Assembly (NCBI GenBank): GCA_002391385.1
Contig: DGEY01000059.1
Location: forward strand, 1-53,262
DNA length: 53,262 bases
Reading direction: 5' to 3'
From: Firmicutes bacterium UBA3914
Lineage (GTDB): Bacteria; Bacillota; Limnochordia; Darwinibacteriales; Darwinibacteriaceae
The notes beneath the pieces are model-generated. The model was given only the letters and a program-made list of their open reading frames with translations, did not search any database and had not been told where the DNA came from. Below are positions 41,693 through 48,955 of the stretch, in pieces (the stretch's first letter is position 1; every line of letters starts with the position of its first letter). The translations under genes were made by a program, and so were the position numbers.

Positions 41693-42523
41693 TTGAACAA
41701 TGTACTCGTGTCCCTCGTGAGTATGGGCTCGCTGGCTGCCCTCTTTGCCGCCGGTTTGGCGGTGGCCAGCAAGAAGTTGGCGGTGGAAACCGATCCGAAG
41801 ATCGATGCCATAGAAGAGGTGCTGCCCGGGGTGAACTGCGGCGGCTGCGGCTTTGCCGGCTGCCGGGCCTTTGCGGAGGCGGTGGCCTCCGGCCAGGCAC
41901 CCACCAACGGCTGCCCCGTGGGCGGCGCCACCGTGGCCAAAATGGTCGCGGCTGTACTGGGCGTGGAAGCGGAGGAGCCGGTGCGCAAGGTGGCCCAGGT
42001 GCTCTGCAAGGGCGGCTTGGCCGAAGCCAAGCAGCGGGGAACCTATGATGGGCCCGCGGACTGCCGCTTGGCCCACGCCACCCAGGGCGGGGATAAGGCC
42101 TGCTCTTACGGCTGCTTGGGCTACGGATCCTGCGTGAAGGCCTGTGCCTTCGACGCCATGTATATGAGCGAGAATGGCTTACCCGTTGTCATCGAAGAAA
42201 ACTGCACCGCCTGCGGTAAGTGCGTGGAAGCCTGTCCCCGGGATATCATCATCCTGGTCCCCGAAGAGCAGGGCGTGCACATCCGCTGCCGCTCCCTGGC
42301 CAAGGGCCGGGAAGTACGCCAGGTGTGCAGCGTGGGCTGCATTGCCTGCCAGCGCTGCGTGAAAGCCTGCCCAACCGGGGCCATCTACATGCAGGACAAC
42401 TTGGCGCGGATCAACTACGATCTGTGTACGAACTGCCGTGAATGTGTGGCCGTGTGCCCCATGAAGACCATCGATTGGCAGGATGGCAAGCCCCTGGTTT
42501 TGGAAAAGGCGGCAGTGAGCTGA
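41693..42523 (+). CDS. rnfB: Rnf complex subunit RnfB
   Basis: A 276-residue ferredoxin-like subunit that takes electrons from reduced ferredoxin. After a membrane anchor (about 4-25) come the Fe-S domain motif NCGGCGFAGC with a later NGCP, then clusters at CSYGCLGYGSC, CTACGKCVEACP, CIACQRCVKACP and CTNCRECVAVCP, each followed by or preceding the fourth ligand. The number of clusters is as in other clostridial RnfB proteins. The TTG start at 41693 has AGGAGGGG upstream. It ends the six rnf genes; apbE follows directly. Confidence 0.95.
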   Translation: MNNVLVSLVSMGSLAALFAAGLAVASKKLAVETDPKIDAIEEVLPGVNCGGCGFAGCRAFAEAVASGQAPTNGCPVGGATVAKMVAAVLGVEAEEPVRKVAQVLCKGGLAEAKQRGTYDGPADCRLAHATQGGDKACSYGCLGYGSCVKACAFDAMYMSENGLPVVIEENCTACGKCVEACPRDIIILVPEEQGVHIRCRSLAKGREVRQVCSVGCIACQRCVKACPTGAIYMQDNLARINYDLCTNCRECVAVCPMKTIDWQDGKPLVLEKAAVS

Positions 42524-42541
42524 GAAAAGGTGGACGTTGTT

Positions 42542-43567
42542 ATGGATAGAAAAAAGAAGCATGCTCTGCTTCTGGGGTTGATCCTTGTGATTCTAGGCGG
42601 AGCACTGCTCCTTTGCTACTTCCAGGGCTGGCTGCCCCAGGCCAACGCCCAGGAAACCACCACCCAGCGCTCCACCATCCTCATGGACACGGTGGTGGAT
42701 GTGCGGGTAGATGGACGCAACTCCCAGGCCCTGGTGGAGCAGGCCTTTGAGCGCATGGCTGAGCTGGAGGCCTTGTTCTCCCGTTTTGTGCCCGAAAGCG
42801 AAGTGAGCGCGATCAACCGGGGGGCAGGGGACTGGGTCAAGGTCAGTCCCCTCACCCTGGAGCTCATCGAACTGGGTTTGGAAATGGGCCGTTTGACCGA
42901 AGGGGCCTTTGATATCACCATCGGCGCTGTCCTGGATCTTTGGGGTTTCGGCGGCGACATCCGGCGCGTCCCCGGGGAAGAAGAGCTGGCGGAGGCCCTG
43001 GCTACCGTGGATTACACCAAGGTGGAAGTGGATCGGGAGGCTGGCGCGGTGCGCATCCCCCAGGGGACGGTGCTGGATCTAGGCGGCATCGCCAAGGGGT
43101 TCATCGTGGGCCGGGCAGTGGAGATCCTGCGGGAGGCCGGGGTGGAACGGGCCCTGGTGAATGCCGGGGGAGATATTGCCGTGGTGGGCCGCCGGCCAGA
43201 TGGCAATCCCTGGCGGGTGGGCGTGCAGGATCCGGACGAGCCCACAAACATCCGCTTTATCCTGCCCCTGGATGACCAGAGCGTGGTCACCTCCGGCGAC
43301 TACCAGCGCTTTTTTACCGTTGACGGTGTGCGCTATCACCATATCCTCGATCCCCGCACAGGCTATCCCGCCCGGGGGCTGCGCAGCGTCACCATTGTGG
43401 GTGCTGACCCCGCGGTGGGGGATGCCATTTCCACCGCGGTCTTTGTCCTGGGGTGGGAAGGGGGCAGGGCTCTGGTGGAGCGCCTGCCCGGCGTGGAAGC
43501 CATTGTGGTCAGTGATACCGCGACCTGGATTTCCCCAGGTTTGGCACAGGCAGTGACAACTCGCTAG
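42542..43567 (+). CDS. apbE: FAD:protein FMN transferase ApbE
   Basis: A 341-residue flavin transferase that attaches FMN to threonines of RnfG and RnfD on the outer side of the membrane. A hydrophobic N-terminal segment (about 7-27) is either an anchor or a signal peptide (possible cleavage at ANA before QE). The ApbE motifs MDTVVDVRV, DLGGIAKGFIVGRA, NAGGDIAVVG and the late DPRTGYPARGLRSVTIV are all present. The start is the ATG at 42542, with AAGGTGG 8 bases upstream; a GTG at 42530 would put that site inside the gene. It belongs to the rnf operon by spacing and function. Confidence 0.94.
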   Translation: MDRKKKHALLLGLILVILGGALLLCYFQGWLPQANAQETTTQRSTILMDTVVDVRVDGRNSQALVEQAFERMAELEALFSRFVPESEVSAINRGAGDWVKVSPLTLELIELGLEMGRLTEGAFDITIGAVLDLWGFGGDIRRVPGEEELAEALATVDYTKVEVDREAGAVRIPQGTVLDLGGIAKGFIVGRAVEILREAGVERALVNAGGDIAVVGRRPDGNPWRVGVQDPDEPTNIRFILPLDDQSVVTSGDYQRFFTVDGVRYHHILDPRTGYPARGLRSVTIVGADPAVGDAISTAVFVLGWEGGRALVERLPGVEAIVVSDTATWISPGLAQAVTTR

Positions 43568-43583
43568 CGGAAGGAGAGATTGT

Positions 43584-44492
43584 ATGTACGATTTGGCAAT
43601 TATCGGCGGAGGACCCGCAGGCCTCACCGCTGGCCTGTATGGAGGACGGGCCAACCTCAAGACCATCATTATTGAAAAGGGCCTCTACGGCGGCCAGATG
43701 CAGAACACGTTGGAGATCGAAAACTACCCTGGCTTTAAAAACATCGGCGGTGCCGATCTGTCGGAGCACATGTACAACCAAGCGCTGACAGTGGGCTGCG
43801 AGTGGAAGTACGGGGAAGTGACCAAGGTGAACCTGGAGGGCCAGCCCAAAACCTTGGAGGTGGGGGGCGAAGTGATTGAGGCCCGGGCCGTGATCATCGC
43901 CAGCGGTGCCCAGCCCCGCAAACTCAATGTCCCCGGGGAAAAGGAACTGGCAGGTAGGGGCGTATCCTATTGTGCCACCTGTGACGGTGCCTTCTACGAG
44001 GATCTGGACGTGGTAGTGGTGGGCGGCGGCGATTCCGCGGTGGAAGAGGGCTTGTTTCTCACCCGCTACTGCAGCTCCGTTACGGTCATCCACCGCCGGG
44101 ATGTGCTGCGGGCCCAGGCCATTTTGCAGGAACGGGCCTTTAAGAACCCCAAGATGAAGTTCATCTTCAACTCAGAAGTGCAGGAAATCCAGGGCGAAGG
44201 ACGGGTAACCGGCGTTTTGGTCCGCAACAACCAGGATGGGTCCGAGCAGGTGATCCCCTGCGCGGGAGTGTTTATCTATGTGGGCTTCTTCCCCAACACC
44301 GATTTCCTCAAGGGTACGGGGATTCTGGACGAGTGGGGCTATGTGGTTACCGGGGCCGATATGAAGACCTCTATTCCAGGGGTGTTCGCGGCGGGGGATG
44401 TGCGCAACACGCCGCTGCGGCAGATCGTTTCCGCGGCCGGCGATGGCGCCATCGCGGCCATGCAGGCCTATCACTATCTGGAAAACCTCTAA
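43584..44492 (+). CDS. trxB: Thioredoxin reductase-type flavoprotein
   Basis: A 302-residue low-molecular-weight thioredoxin reductase. FAD binding: IIGGGPAGLTAGLY at the start and GVFAAGDVR near the end. The redox pair is CATC (Cys130, Cys133). The NADPH domain has VVGGGDSAVEEGLFL and HRRDVLRAQ; the HRR motif favours NADPH, although several clostridial enzymes use ferredoxin instead. A thioredoxin gene is not in the window. It starts 16 bases after apbE, so it may be cotranscribed with the rnf genes, and a hairpin follows its stop. Confidence 0.92.
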   Translation: MYDLAIIGGGPAGLTAGLYGGRANLKTIIIEKGLYGGQMQNTLEIENYPGFKNIGGADLSEHMYNQALTVGCEWKYGEVTKVNLEGQPKTLEVGGEVIEARAVIIASGAQPRKLNVPGEKELAGRGVSYCATCDGAFYEDLDVVVVGGGDSAVEEGLFLTRYCSSVTVIHRRDVLRAQAILQERAFKNPKMKFIFNSEVQEIQGEGRVTGVLVRNNQDGSEQVIPCAGVFIYVGFFPNTDFLKGTGILDEWGYVVTGADMKTSIPGVFAAGDVRNTPLRQIVSAAGDGAIAAMQAYHYLENL

Positions 44493-44502
44493 ATATTACT
44501 TA

Positions 44503-44532
44503 GAATATTTTCTCCCTCCCCAGCCTATACTA
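44503..44532 (+). promoter_or_regulatory. Candidate forespore-type (SigG-like) promoter for the M23 gene
   Basis: GAATA at 44503-44507 and TATACTA at 44526-44532 with 18 bases between match the SigG pattern (TGAATA, 17-18, CATACTA) closely. Predicted start is about 44539, only 21 bases before the ATG. The same TATACTAGG appears before gerAA. Confidence 0.5.
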
Positions 44533-44558
44533 GGTCAAAAGGCTGTGGGAGGGATTTT
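44513..44558 (+). terminator. Hairpin: trxB terminator that also covers the M23 ribosome site
   Basis: TCCCTCCCCAGCC (44513-44525) pairs with GGCTGTGGGAGGGA (44541-44554) leaving one bulged base, and TTTTC follows, so it can terminate transcripts from trxB. The right arm contains the GGGAGGG ribosome site of the next gene and the loop contains the -10 element of its candidate promoter. Confidence 0.65.
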
Positions 44559-44559
44559 C

Positions 44560-45417
44560 ATGCATCCCCTGCGCAAGGGTGCCAGCGGGACTTTTCTTGC
44601 TGCACTAATCCTCTGCACGCTGCTTTCCCCGCAGGCCGCGGGGGAAAGCCCTCTGCTTCGGCGCGGCATGCGAGGCGTCGAGGTGGCTGCCCTCCAGGAA
44701 CGCCTGGTGGAGCTGGGTTTTGAGCTGGCTGTAGATGGCATCTTCGGCCCCGAAACGGAAGGGGCGGTCAAAAAGCTCCAGGAGGTCCTGGGTCTGGACC
44801 CCGACGGGATTGTGGGACCCTTAACCAGCGCGGCCCTAGACGCCCTGGGGGAGTTGGTGGTGGCTTACACGGTGCAGCGGGGGGATAACCTGACCAAACT
44901 GGCCCAGCAGTACAAGACCACCGTCAGCAGGATTTCCAGCTACAACAGCCTGGCCAATCCGGATCGGCTCCTGGCCGGCCAGGTCCTGTATATCCCCACC
45001 AAAGCCGTGGCCGTGACGGGCCCCGCCTCCAGGCTGAACTTCCAGTGGCCCGTGCAGGGGACCATCAGCTCCGGCTACGGCAGCCGGATCCACCCCGTGC
45101 TGCAGGTGCGCCACTTCCACGGGGGCATCGACATCGCCGCACCGGAAGGGACCCCCGTAAAAGCCGCGGAGGCGGGCCGGGTAATCAAGGCCGGCAGCAT
45201 GGGCAATTACGGTTTGGGCGTGGTGATCGAGCACAGCGGCGGGGTGACCACCTGGTATGGGCATAACTCCAAGCTGCTGGTGCGCGCCGGCGATCTGGTC
45301 AAGCAGGGCCAGACCATCGCCTTGGTGGGCCGCAGCGGACTGACCACCGGGCCCCACCTGGATTTTCGGATCAAAATAGGGGACCAGACTGTGGACCCCC
45401 TGCAGTGGCTTCCTTAA
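44560..45417 (+). CDS. Secreted PG-binding / LysM / M23 peptidase-domain protein
   Basis: A 285-residue cell-wall protein. Domains in order: signal peptide (about 1-27), PG_binding_1 (about 33-92, RRGMRGVEVAALQERLVELG), LysM (about 102-147, YTVQRGDNLTKLAQQYKTT), M23/LytM (about 165-285). In M23 the zinc motif HxxxD is present (HGGID), the middle His is in WYGH, but the last motif is GPHLDF, with Asp where active LytM enzymes have the zinc-binding His of HxH. It may be weakened, altered or purely structural. The ATG at 44560 has GGGAGGG 6 bases upstream. The candidate SigG-like promoter suggests a role in spore cortex or coat, as inference. Its stop is 5 bases from the convergent CsoR gene. 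Confidence 0.88.
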   Translation: MHPLRKGASGTFLAALILCTLLSPQAAGESPLLRRGMRGVEVAALQERLVELGFELAVDGIFGPETEGAVKKLQEVLGLDPDGIVGPLTSAALDALGELVVAYTVQRGDNLTKLAQQYKTTVSRISSYNSLANPDRLLAGQVLYIPTKAVAVTGPASRLNFQWPVQGTISSGYGSRIHPVLQVRHFHGGIDIAAPEGTPVKAAEAGRVIKAGSMGNYGLGVVIEHSGGVTTWYGHNSKLLVRAGDLVKQGQTIALVGRSGLTTGPHLDFRIKIGDQTVDPLQWLP

Positions 45418-45422
45418 TTCAC

Positions 45423-45692
45423 CTATTTCAACAAGCGGCTCAGGGAGCGCAGCATATCCTCCAGTGCCTCGGAGCACCCTTCTTCCTGCCTTACGGCCTG
45501 CTCAATGCAGGATTTGGAGTACACTTCGAAGATCATGGTGGCAACTCCCGCCAGCGCCGCCCGGGCGGCGGCCACTTGGGTGAGGATTTCGCTGCAGGGC
45601 TGCCCTTCCGCGACCATTCTCTGCAGGCCGCGGATCTGCCCCTCGATGCGCGCCAGGCGCCGCAGCACGCTCTCTTGGTTCACTGTAGTCAC
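45423..45692 (-). CDS. CsoR-family repressor with Cys-Tyr-Cys in place of Cys-His-Cys
   Basis: An 89-residue all-helical DUF156 repressor. The DNA-contact region LRRLARIEGQIRGLQRMV is typical. The copper ligands of CsoR are Cys, His, Cys; here Cys33 and Cys62 are kept but the His position (four before the second Cys) is Tyr58. CstR, the persulfide-sensing member, also keeps the two cysteines and lacks the His, so a sulfide/persulfide sensor is more likely than a copper sensor. There is an extra Cys73. The GTG at 45692 follows GGGGGAA. No rhodanese or copper ATPase gene is adjacent; the divergent neighbour is a nitrilase-family hydrolase across 110 bases. Confidence 0.87.
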   Translation of the reverse strand: MTTVNQESVLRRLARIEGQIRGLQRMVAEGQPCSEILTQVAAARAALAGVATMIFEVYSKSCIEQAVRQEEGCSEALEDMLRSLSRLLK

Positions 45693-45802
45693 GGGCGTTC
45701 CCCCTTTCTTTTTGATCTTACCTGCAAATCAAGCCGGTGTCAAACCCGGTGGGCGCAGGGAAAAGCACTTCGAAGGCGAACCATAAAGGTGAGGTGAGGG
45801 AA

Positions 45803-46693
45803 ATGATCGCCTGTGTGCAGATGAAGCTAAGAGCAGAAGACTACCGCACCGAGGAAAGCTTTGCCGCGCGCATCATGGGCATCATGGAGCGCATCCGCGT
45901 TGAAGCGGGCGAGGGGAGGCTTTTGGTGGCCTTTCCTGAGCATATCGGCACATTCTGCATCCTCAGCAACGCCCCGGAACGTGTTTGGGCCAAGGGAAGT
46001 TTTGCCCAGGCCAGTAAAGCACTGCTTTTGCACCATGGGGCGGCGGTGCTCCATCAGATGGTGGTGCACAGGGTCTCGCCGGTGCGGGCCCTCCTGCTGG
46101 CCCGCTCCCAGGAGCTGGAGCGCATCTATCTCTCGCCCTTTGTTGCCGCTGCCCGGAAGTACGAAGCGTGGATTGTGGCCGGCTCCGCAGCCCTGCGCTG
46201 GGGGCAGACCAGCCGCGTTTTCAACACCGCGCCGGTGATCACCCCCACGGGTCAGGTGATCTACCGCCAGCACAAGGTGAATCTGGTGGACATGGAGCAG
46301 AAAGGGGGCCTGGATCTGGAGCCCGCCCCCTTGAACTATGTCAGCGCGGTGCAGAGCCCCTTCGGCCCCTTGGGGGTTGCCGTCTGCCTGGATGCTTTTC
46401 ACCCGGAGGTGCGCCAGCGCCTGCAGGGGCTGGGGGCAAAGGTGTTCATCCAGCCCTCCGCCAACAACCACCCCTGGGATGACTGGCAGCAGCAGGACTG
46501 GCTGCGCAGCTCCTTTGCGGCCGTGGCGGAAAACAAAGAGTTCGAGCTGGCGGTGAACCCCATGCTGGTGGGCCGGCTCTGGGACATCGAATTCGAGGGC
46601 CAGTCCAGCATCATCGACCAAAACGGCCATGTGGTCCAGGCCCAAAGCGCCACCGAGGAGGAAATCCTGATCAGAAAAGACCTCTTAAACTGA
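45803..46693 (+). CDS. Nitrilase-superfamily carbon-nitrogen hydrolase
   Basis: A 296-residue CN hydrolase with the complete Glu-Lys-Cys triad: Glu46 in FPEHIG, Lys158 in YRQHKVNL and Cys195 in GVAVCLDAFH. It should hydrolyse an amide or nitrile, but the substrate cannot be assigned; an insertion rich in helices at about 60-115 is longer than in typical amidases. The start is the ATG at 45803 behind GGTGAGGG; an open extension of 22 codons upstream has no support. Its last 23 bases overlap the end of the convergent alanine racemase gene. Confidence 0.87.
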   Translation: MIACVQMKLRAEDYRTEESFAARIMGIMERIRVEAGEGRLLVAFPEHIGTFCILSNAPERVWAKGSFAQASKALLLHHGAAVLHQMVVHRVSPVRALLLARSQELERIYLSPFVAAARKYEAWIVAGSAALRWGQTSRVFNTAPVITPTGQVIYRQHKVNLVDMEQKGGLDLEPAPLNYVSAVQSPFGPLGVAVCLDAFHPEVRQRLQGLGAKVFIQPSANNHPWDDWQQQDWLRSSFAAVAENKEFELAVNPMLVGRLWDIEFEGQSSIIDQNGHVVQAQSATEEEILIRKDLLN

Positions 46694-47873
46694 TCTTCCG
46701 GCCCCGGGTATCAAACAGCTGGTGGTTCCAGAAGATGCACTTGAGCTTCCCCCGGAAATAGTACAGCCGGGGGATTTGTCTGCTCACCACGGTGCGCCGC
46801 ATCCCCACGCTCACCGTATCTCCCACCTGGAGATCGCTTTTGGTGAGATCCAGGCAGGTGAGGCCCATGCTCACCCGGCCCACAATGGGGAGGGGTTCCC
46901 TTCCGTGGAAGACGGCATGTTTGGGAAAGAGGGCCCTGAAAGCCGCGTGCTTAAATTGGCGCCAGGGAGAAGGCGCAGGTTCCAGCTCCAGGCCGTGTCC
47001 GTAGCCCACGGGAATCACCCCTAGGCGCAGAGGCCGCTGGGTGCGAAAGGCCCGGCTGTAGCCTACGCTGTGGCCCGGGGGGAGCCAGCGGGTTTGGATG
47101 ATCCGGGCTTGGCAGCGCCAGGTTTCCTGGAGCTGCCAGGAGCTGTCCAGGGGCAGGGGAGCCTGGCCGTAGAGCAGGGTGCCCAGCCGCACCAGATCGA
47201 GGTGGCTTTCGGGCAGGGTGAGAAAGGCGCTGCTGCCCGCGGCATGCCAGAGAAGGCCCGCCGGTGCAGCCTCCCGTAGGGCCAGCAGGCGCTGGAGCTG
47301 CCCCCGGGTGAACTTTTTATCCCCCGCGGCCGCGGAAAAGTGCGTGAAAACGCCTCCCAGATGGAGATGGGAGGCTTGTTTGATCTCAGCCAGCAGAGCG
47401 GGGAAATCCTCGGGGGCGGTACCCAGCCGTCCGAAGCCGGTGTCCACTTTGATCTGGACAGTAAGCCCTCCGGGCCTCAGCGCCGCCAAACGGTTCAGTT
47501 CCGGCACCAGCTCAGGCGAGGTGAGGGCCGGGATCAGGTTGTGCTTCACCACCGCGGGCAGCTGCCCCGGGAGGGGTGGGGCAAGGAGCATGATCCGGGC
47601 TTTAGTCCAGGCCAGAATATCCAGGGCCTCTTCCACGGTGCTCACCCCCAGGGTGGTGCAGCCCCGGGCCTGGAGAAAGGCCGCCACCACCGGCGCCCCG
47701 TGGCCGTAGGCATCGCCCTTGAGGATCGGTACAACCTGAGCACGGGTGCGCCTTTGGGCTGAGCGCAGGTTGTGCTCCAGGGCGGAAAGGTCCACCTCCA
47801 CCCAGGCGGAGAAGTCTAGCGGACCTTTTTGCGCTGGCGCAGCCAGTTGTGGAGTTGCAGTCCCCCGCACCAC
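46671..47873 (-). CDS. alr: Alanine racemase
   Basis: A 400-residue PLP enzyme making D-alanine for peptidoglycan. The PLP lysine is Lys52 in PILKGDAYGHG (canonical is KADAYGHG), other signatures are KVDTGFGRLG, RLGTLLYG and PVGYGHGL. The second catalytic Tyr should be in GHSVGYSRAF. The usual GRVCMDQ stretch reads GRVSMGLTCLDLT, a divergent loop. The GTG at 47873 overlaps the upstream FemAB gene by 58 bases but is strongly supported by AAGGAGG 9 bases before it, on the minus strand at 47890-47884. The C-terminus extends slightly beyond the family (WNHQLFDTRGRKISLRGLF). The call is sure, full activity less so. Confidence 0.9.
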   Translation of the reverse strand: MVRGTATPQLAAPAQKGPLDFSAWVEVDLSALEHNLRSAQRRTRAQVVPILKGDAYGHGAPVVAAFLQARGCTTLGVSTVEEALDILAWTKARIMLLAPPLPGQLPAVVKHNLIPALTSPELVPELNRLAALRPGGLTVQIKVDTGFGRLGTAPEDFPALLAEIKQASHLHLGGVFTHFSAAAGDKKFTRGQLQRLLALREAAPAGLLWHAAGSSAFLTLPESHLDLVRLGTLLYGQAPLPLDSSWQLQETWRCQARIIQTRWLPPGHSVGYSRAFRTQRPLRLGVIPVGYGHGLELEPAPSPWRQFKHAAFRALFPKHAVFHGREPLPIVGRVSMGLTCLDLTKSDLQVGDTVSVGMRRTVVSRQIPRLYYFRGKLKCIFWNHQLFDTRGRKISLRGLF

Positions 47874-48865
47874 AGGGCATAGCCTCCTTGCCGAAGGGGG
47901 AGATCGAATTCGCCCACGTAGGTCTGGAGCTGGGCCCCAAACCCCTCCTTAAAGCGGTAGAGGCCGTAAAGGGGGTGTTCCGGGCGCAGATCCCCCGCTA
48001 CGCCCCGGAAATCATAGATGGTGCAGCCCGCCCCCTTGGCCCATTTGATCATCTCCCACTGGATCAGGTGCGGGGCCTGCAGGTTGCGCCGCTGGCCGCT
48101 GGAGGCACCGTAGGTGTACCATACCCGGGAACCCAGGCGAAAACAGATGGCCCCGGCCAGGGGAGTGCCTGCCTGGTAAGCCAGGAAGACCTTGCCCAAG
48201 CCGTTTTGAATTAAGTGGTCCCAGAGGGCTTCGAAGTAGCTGAAGCTGCGGATGGTGAAGCGGTCCCTGTGGGCCGTCTCCTGGAGCAGGGCGTAGAACA
48301 CTTTAAGCTCATCTTTATCCTTGACCTGCTGCACTTGCACCTGTTTGCGCTGGGCGTAACGGATGTTGTAGCGGGTTTTGCTCTTCATCTGGCTGAGCAG
48401 GGTGTCCAGGGAGCGACCTAGCTCCAGCACCATGACATGCCGGGGCTGGACGCTTTCGAAGTCAAGGCCGGTTTCCACCTGCCTGAGGCGGAAGGTTCTC
48501 ACCGCCTCCAGCCAGGTTGGATCCCCTTCTGGAATCGCCGGATCCATCTTCCAGACCAAGGCCCCCCGGGCCTTGAGAAAACCCGCGCCATCCCGCAGCA
48601 GCGCCGCCAGGGCTTCCTGCGAAGAGTAGAGGGGGCCCCGGGGGGAATAGGCGATCTGGGCGGGAAGGTAGGGTAGCCGCTTGGTCAAAATCAGAGCCGC
48701 TGCCCTGAGCACACCTCGGCTTAGGACCCCCAAGGGGTGAGCCTGCCAGCCTGTGGTTTCCTTGACCCTGCCCCAGGCTGTGGTCTGCAGCACATCGCCT
48801 CTGGGGTGGGCCGCAACGTACTGGTCAAACAGGGCTGGCCGATCCACGAAGAGCCTGGTTTCCAC
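47816..48865 (-). CDS. FemAB/FemX-type peptidyltransferase (GNAT fold)
   Basis: A 349-residue member of the FemABX family, which uses aminoacyl-tRNA to add amino acids to peptidoglycan precursors. Two GNAT-like halves are visible: the first ends near MKSKTRYNIRYAQRKQVQVQ, a strong family signature, and the second contains GAICFRLGSRVWYTYGASSG and YDFRGVAGD...LYRFKEGFG. The length is shorter than staphylococcal FemA (about 420), nearer to FemX or to the single-residue-adding type, and the coiled-coil arm is missing. The GTG at 48865 follows GGAGGAGGG. It is followed by the overlapping alr gene, so both act in wall precursor synthesis. The residue added is not predictable. Confidence 0.88.
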   Translation of the reverse strand: METRLFVDRPALFDQYVAAHPRGDVLQTTAWGRVKETTGWQAHPLGVLSRGVLRAAALILTKRLPYLPAQIAYSPRGPLYSSQEALAALLRDGAGFLKARGALVWKMDPAIPEGDPTWLEAVRTFRLRQVETGLDFESVQPRHVMVLELGRSLDTLLSQMKSKTRYNIRYAQRKQVQVQQVKDKDELKVFYALLQETAHRDRFTIRSFSYFEALWDHLIQNGLGKVFLAYQAGTPLAGAICFRLGSRVWYTYGASSGQRRNLQAPHLIQWEMIKWAKGAGCTIYDFRGVAGDLRPEHPLYGLYRFKEGFGAQLQTYVGEFDLPLRQGGYALWCGGLQLHNWLRQRKKVR

Positions 48866-48901
48866 AGCCCTCCTCCTTCCGCACCACCATAGTATATGTA
48901 C

Positions 48902-48927
48902 TAATTACTCCCGGCGCCGCGTAATTA
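48902..48927. promoter_or_regulatory. Inverted repeat between divergent cell-wall genes
   Basis: TAATTAC (48902-48908) and GTAATTA (48921-48927) form a 7-bp perfect inverted repeat around a GC-rich core that includes CGGCGCCG. It lies midway between the femAB-alr operon and the dacF gene, which are divergent and share a 90-base gap. This could be an operator controlling both directions; no known regulator site is matched. Confidence 0.4.
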
Positions 48928-48955
48928 TTCTTAGGAACAGGGAAGGGGGAAGCAA

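Noticed and set aside
48890..48896. TATACTA on the minus strand before femAB as a third SigG-like promoter
   Set aside because: There is no AATA-type -35 at 17-19 bases upstream; the -10 match alone is not enough.
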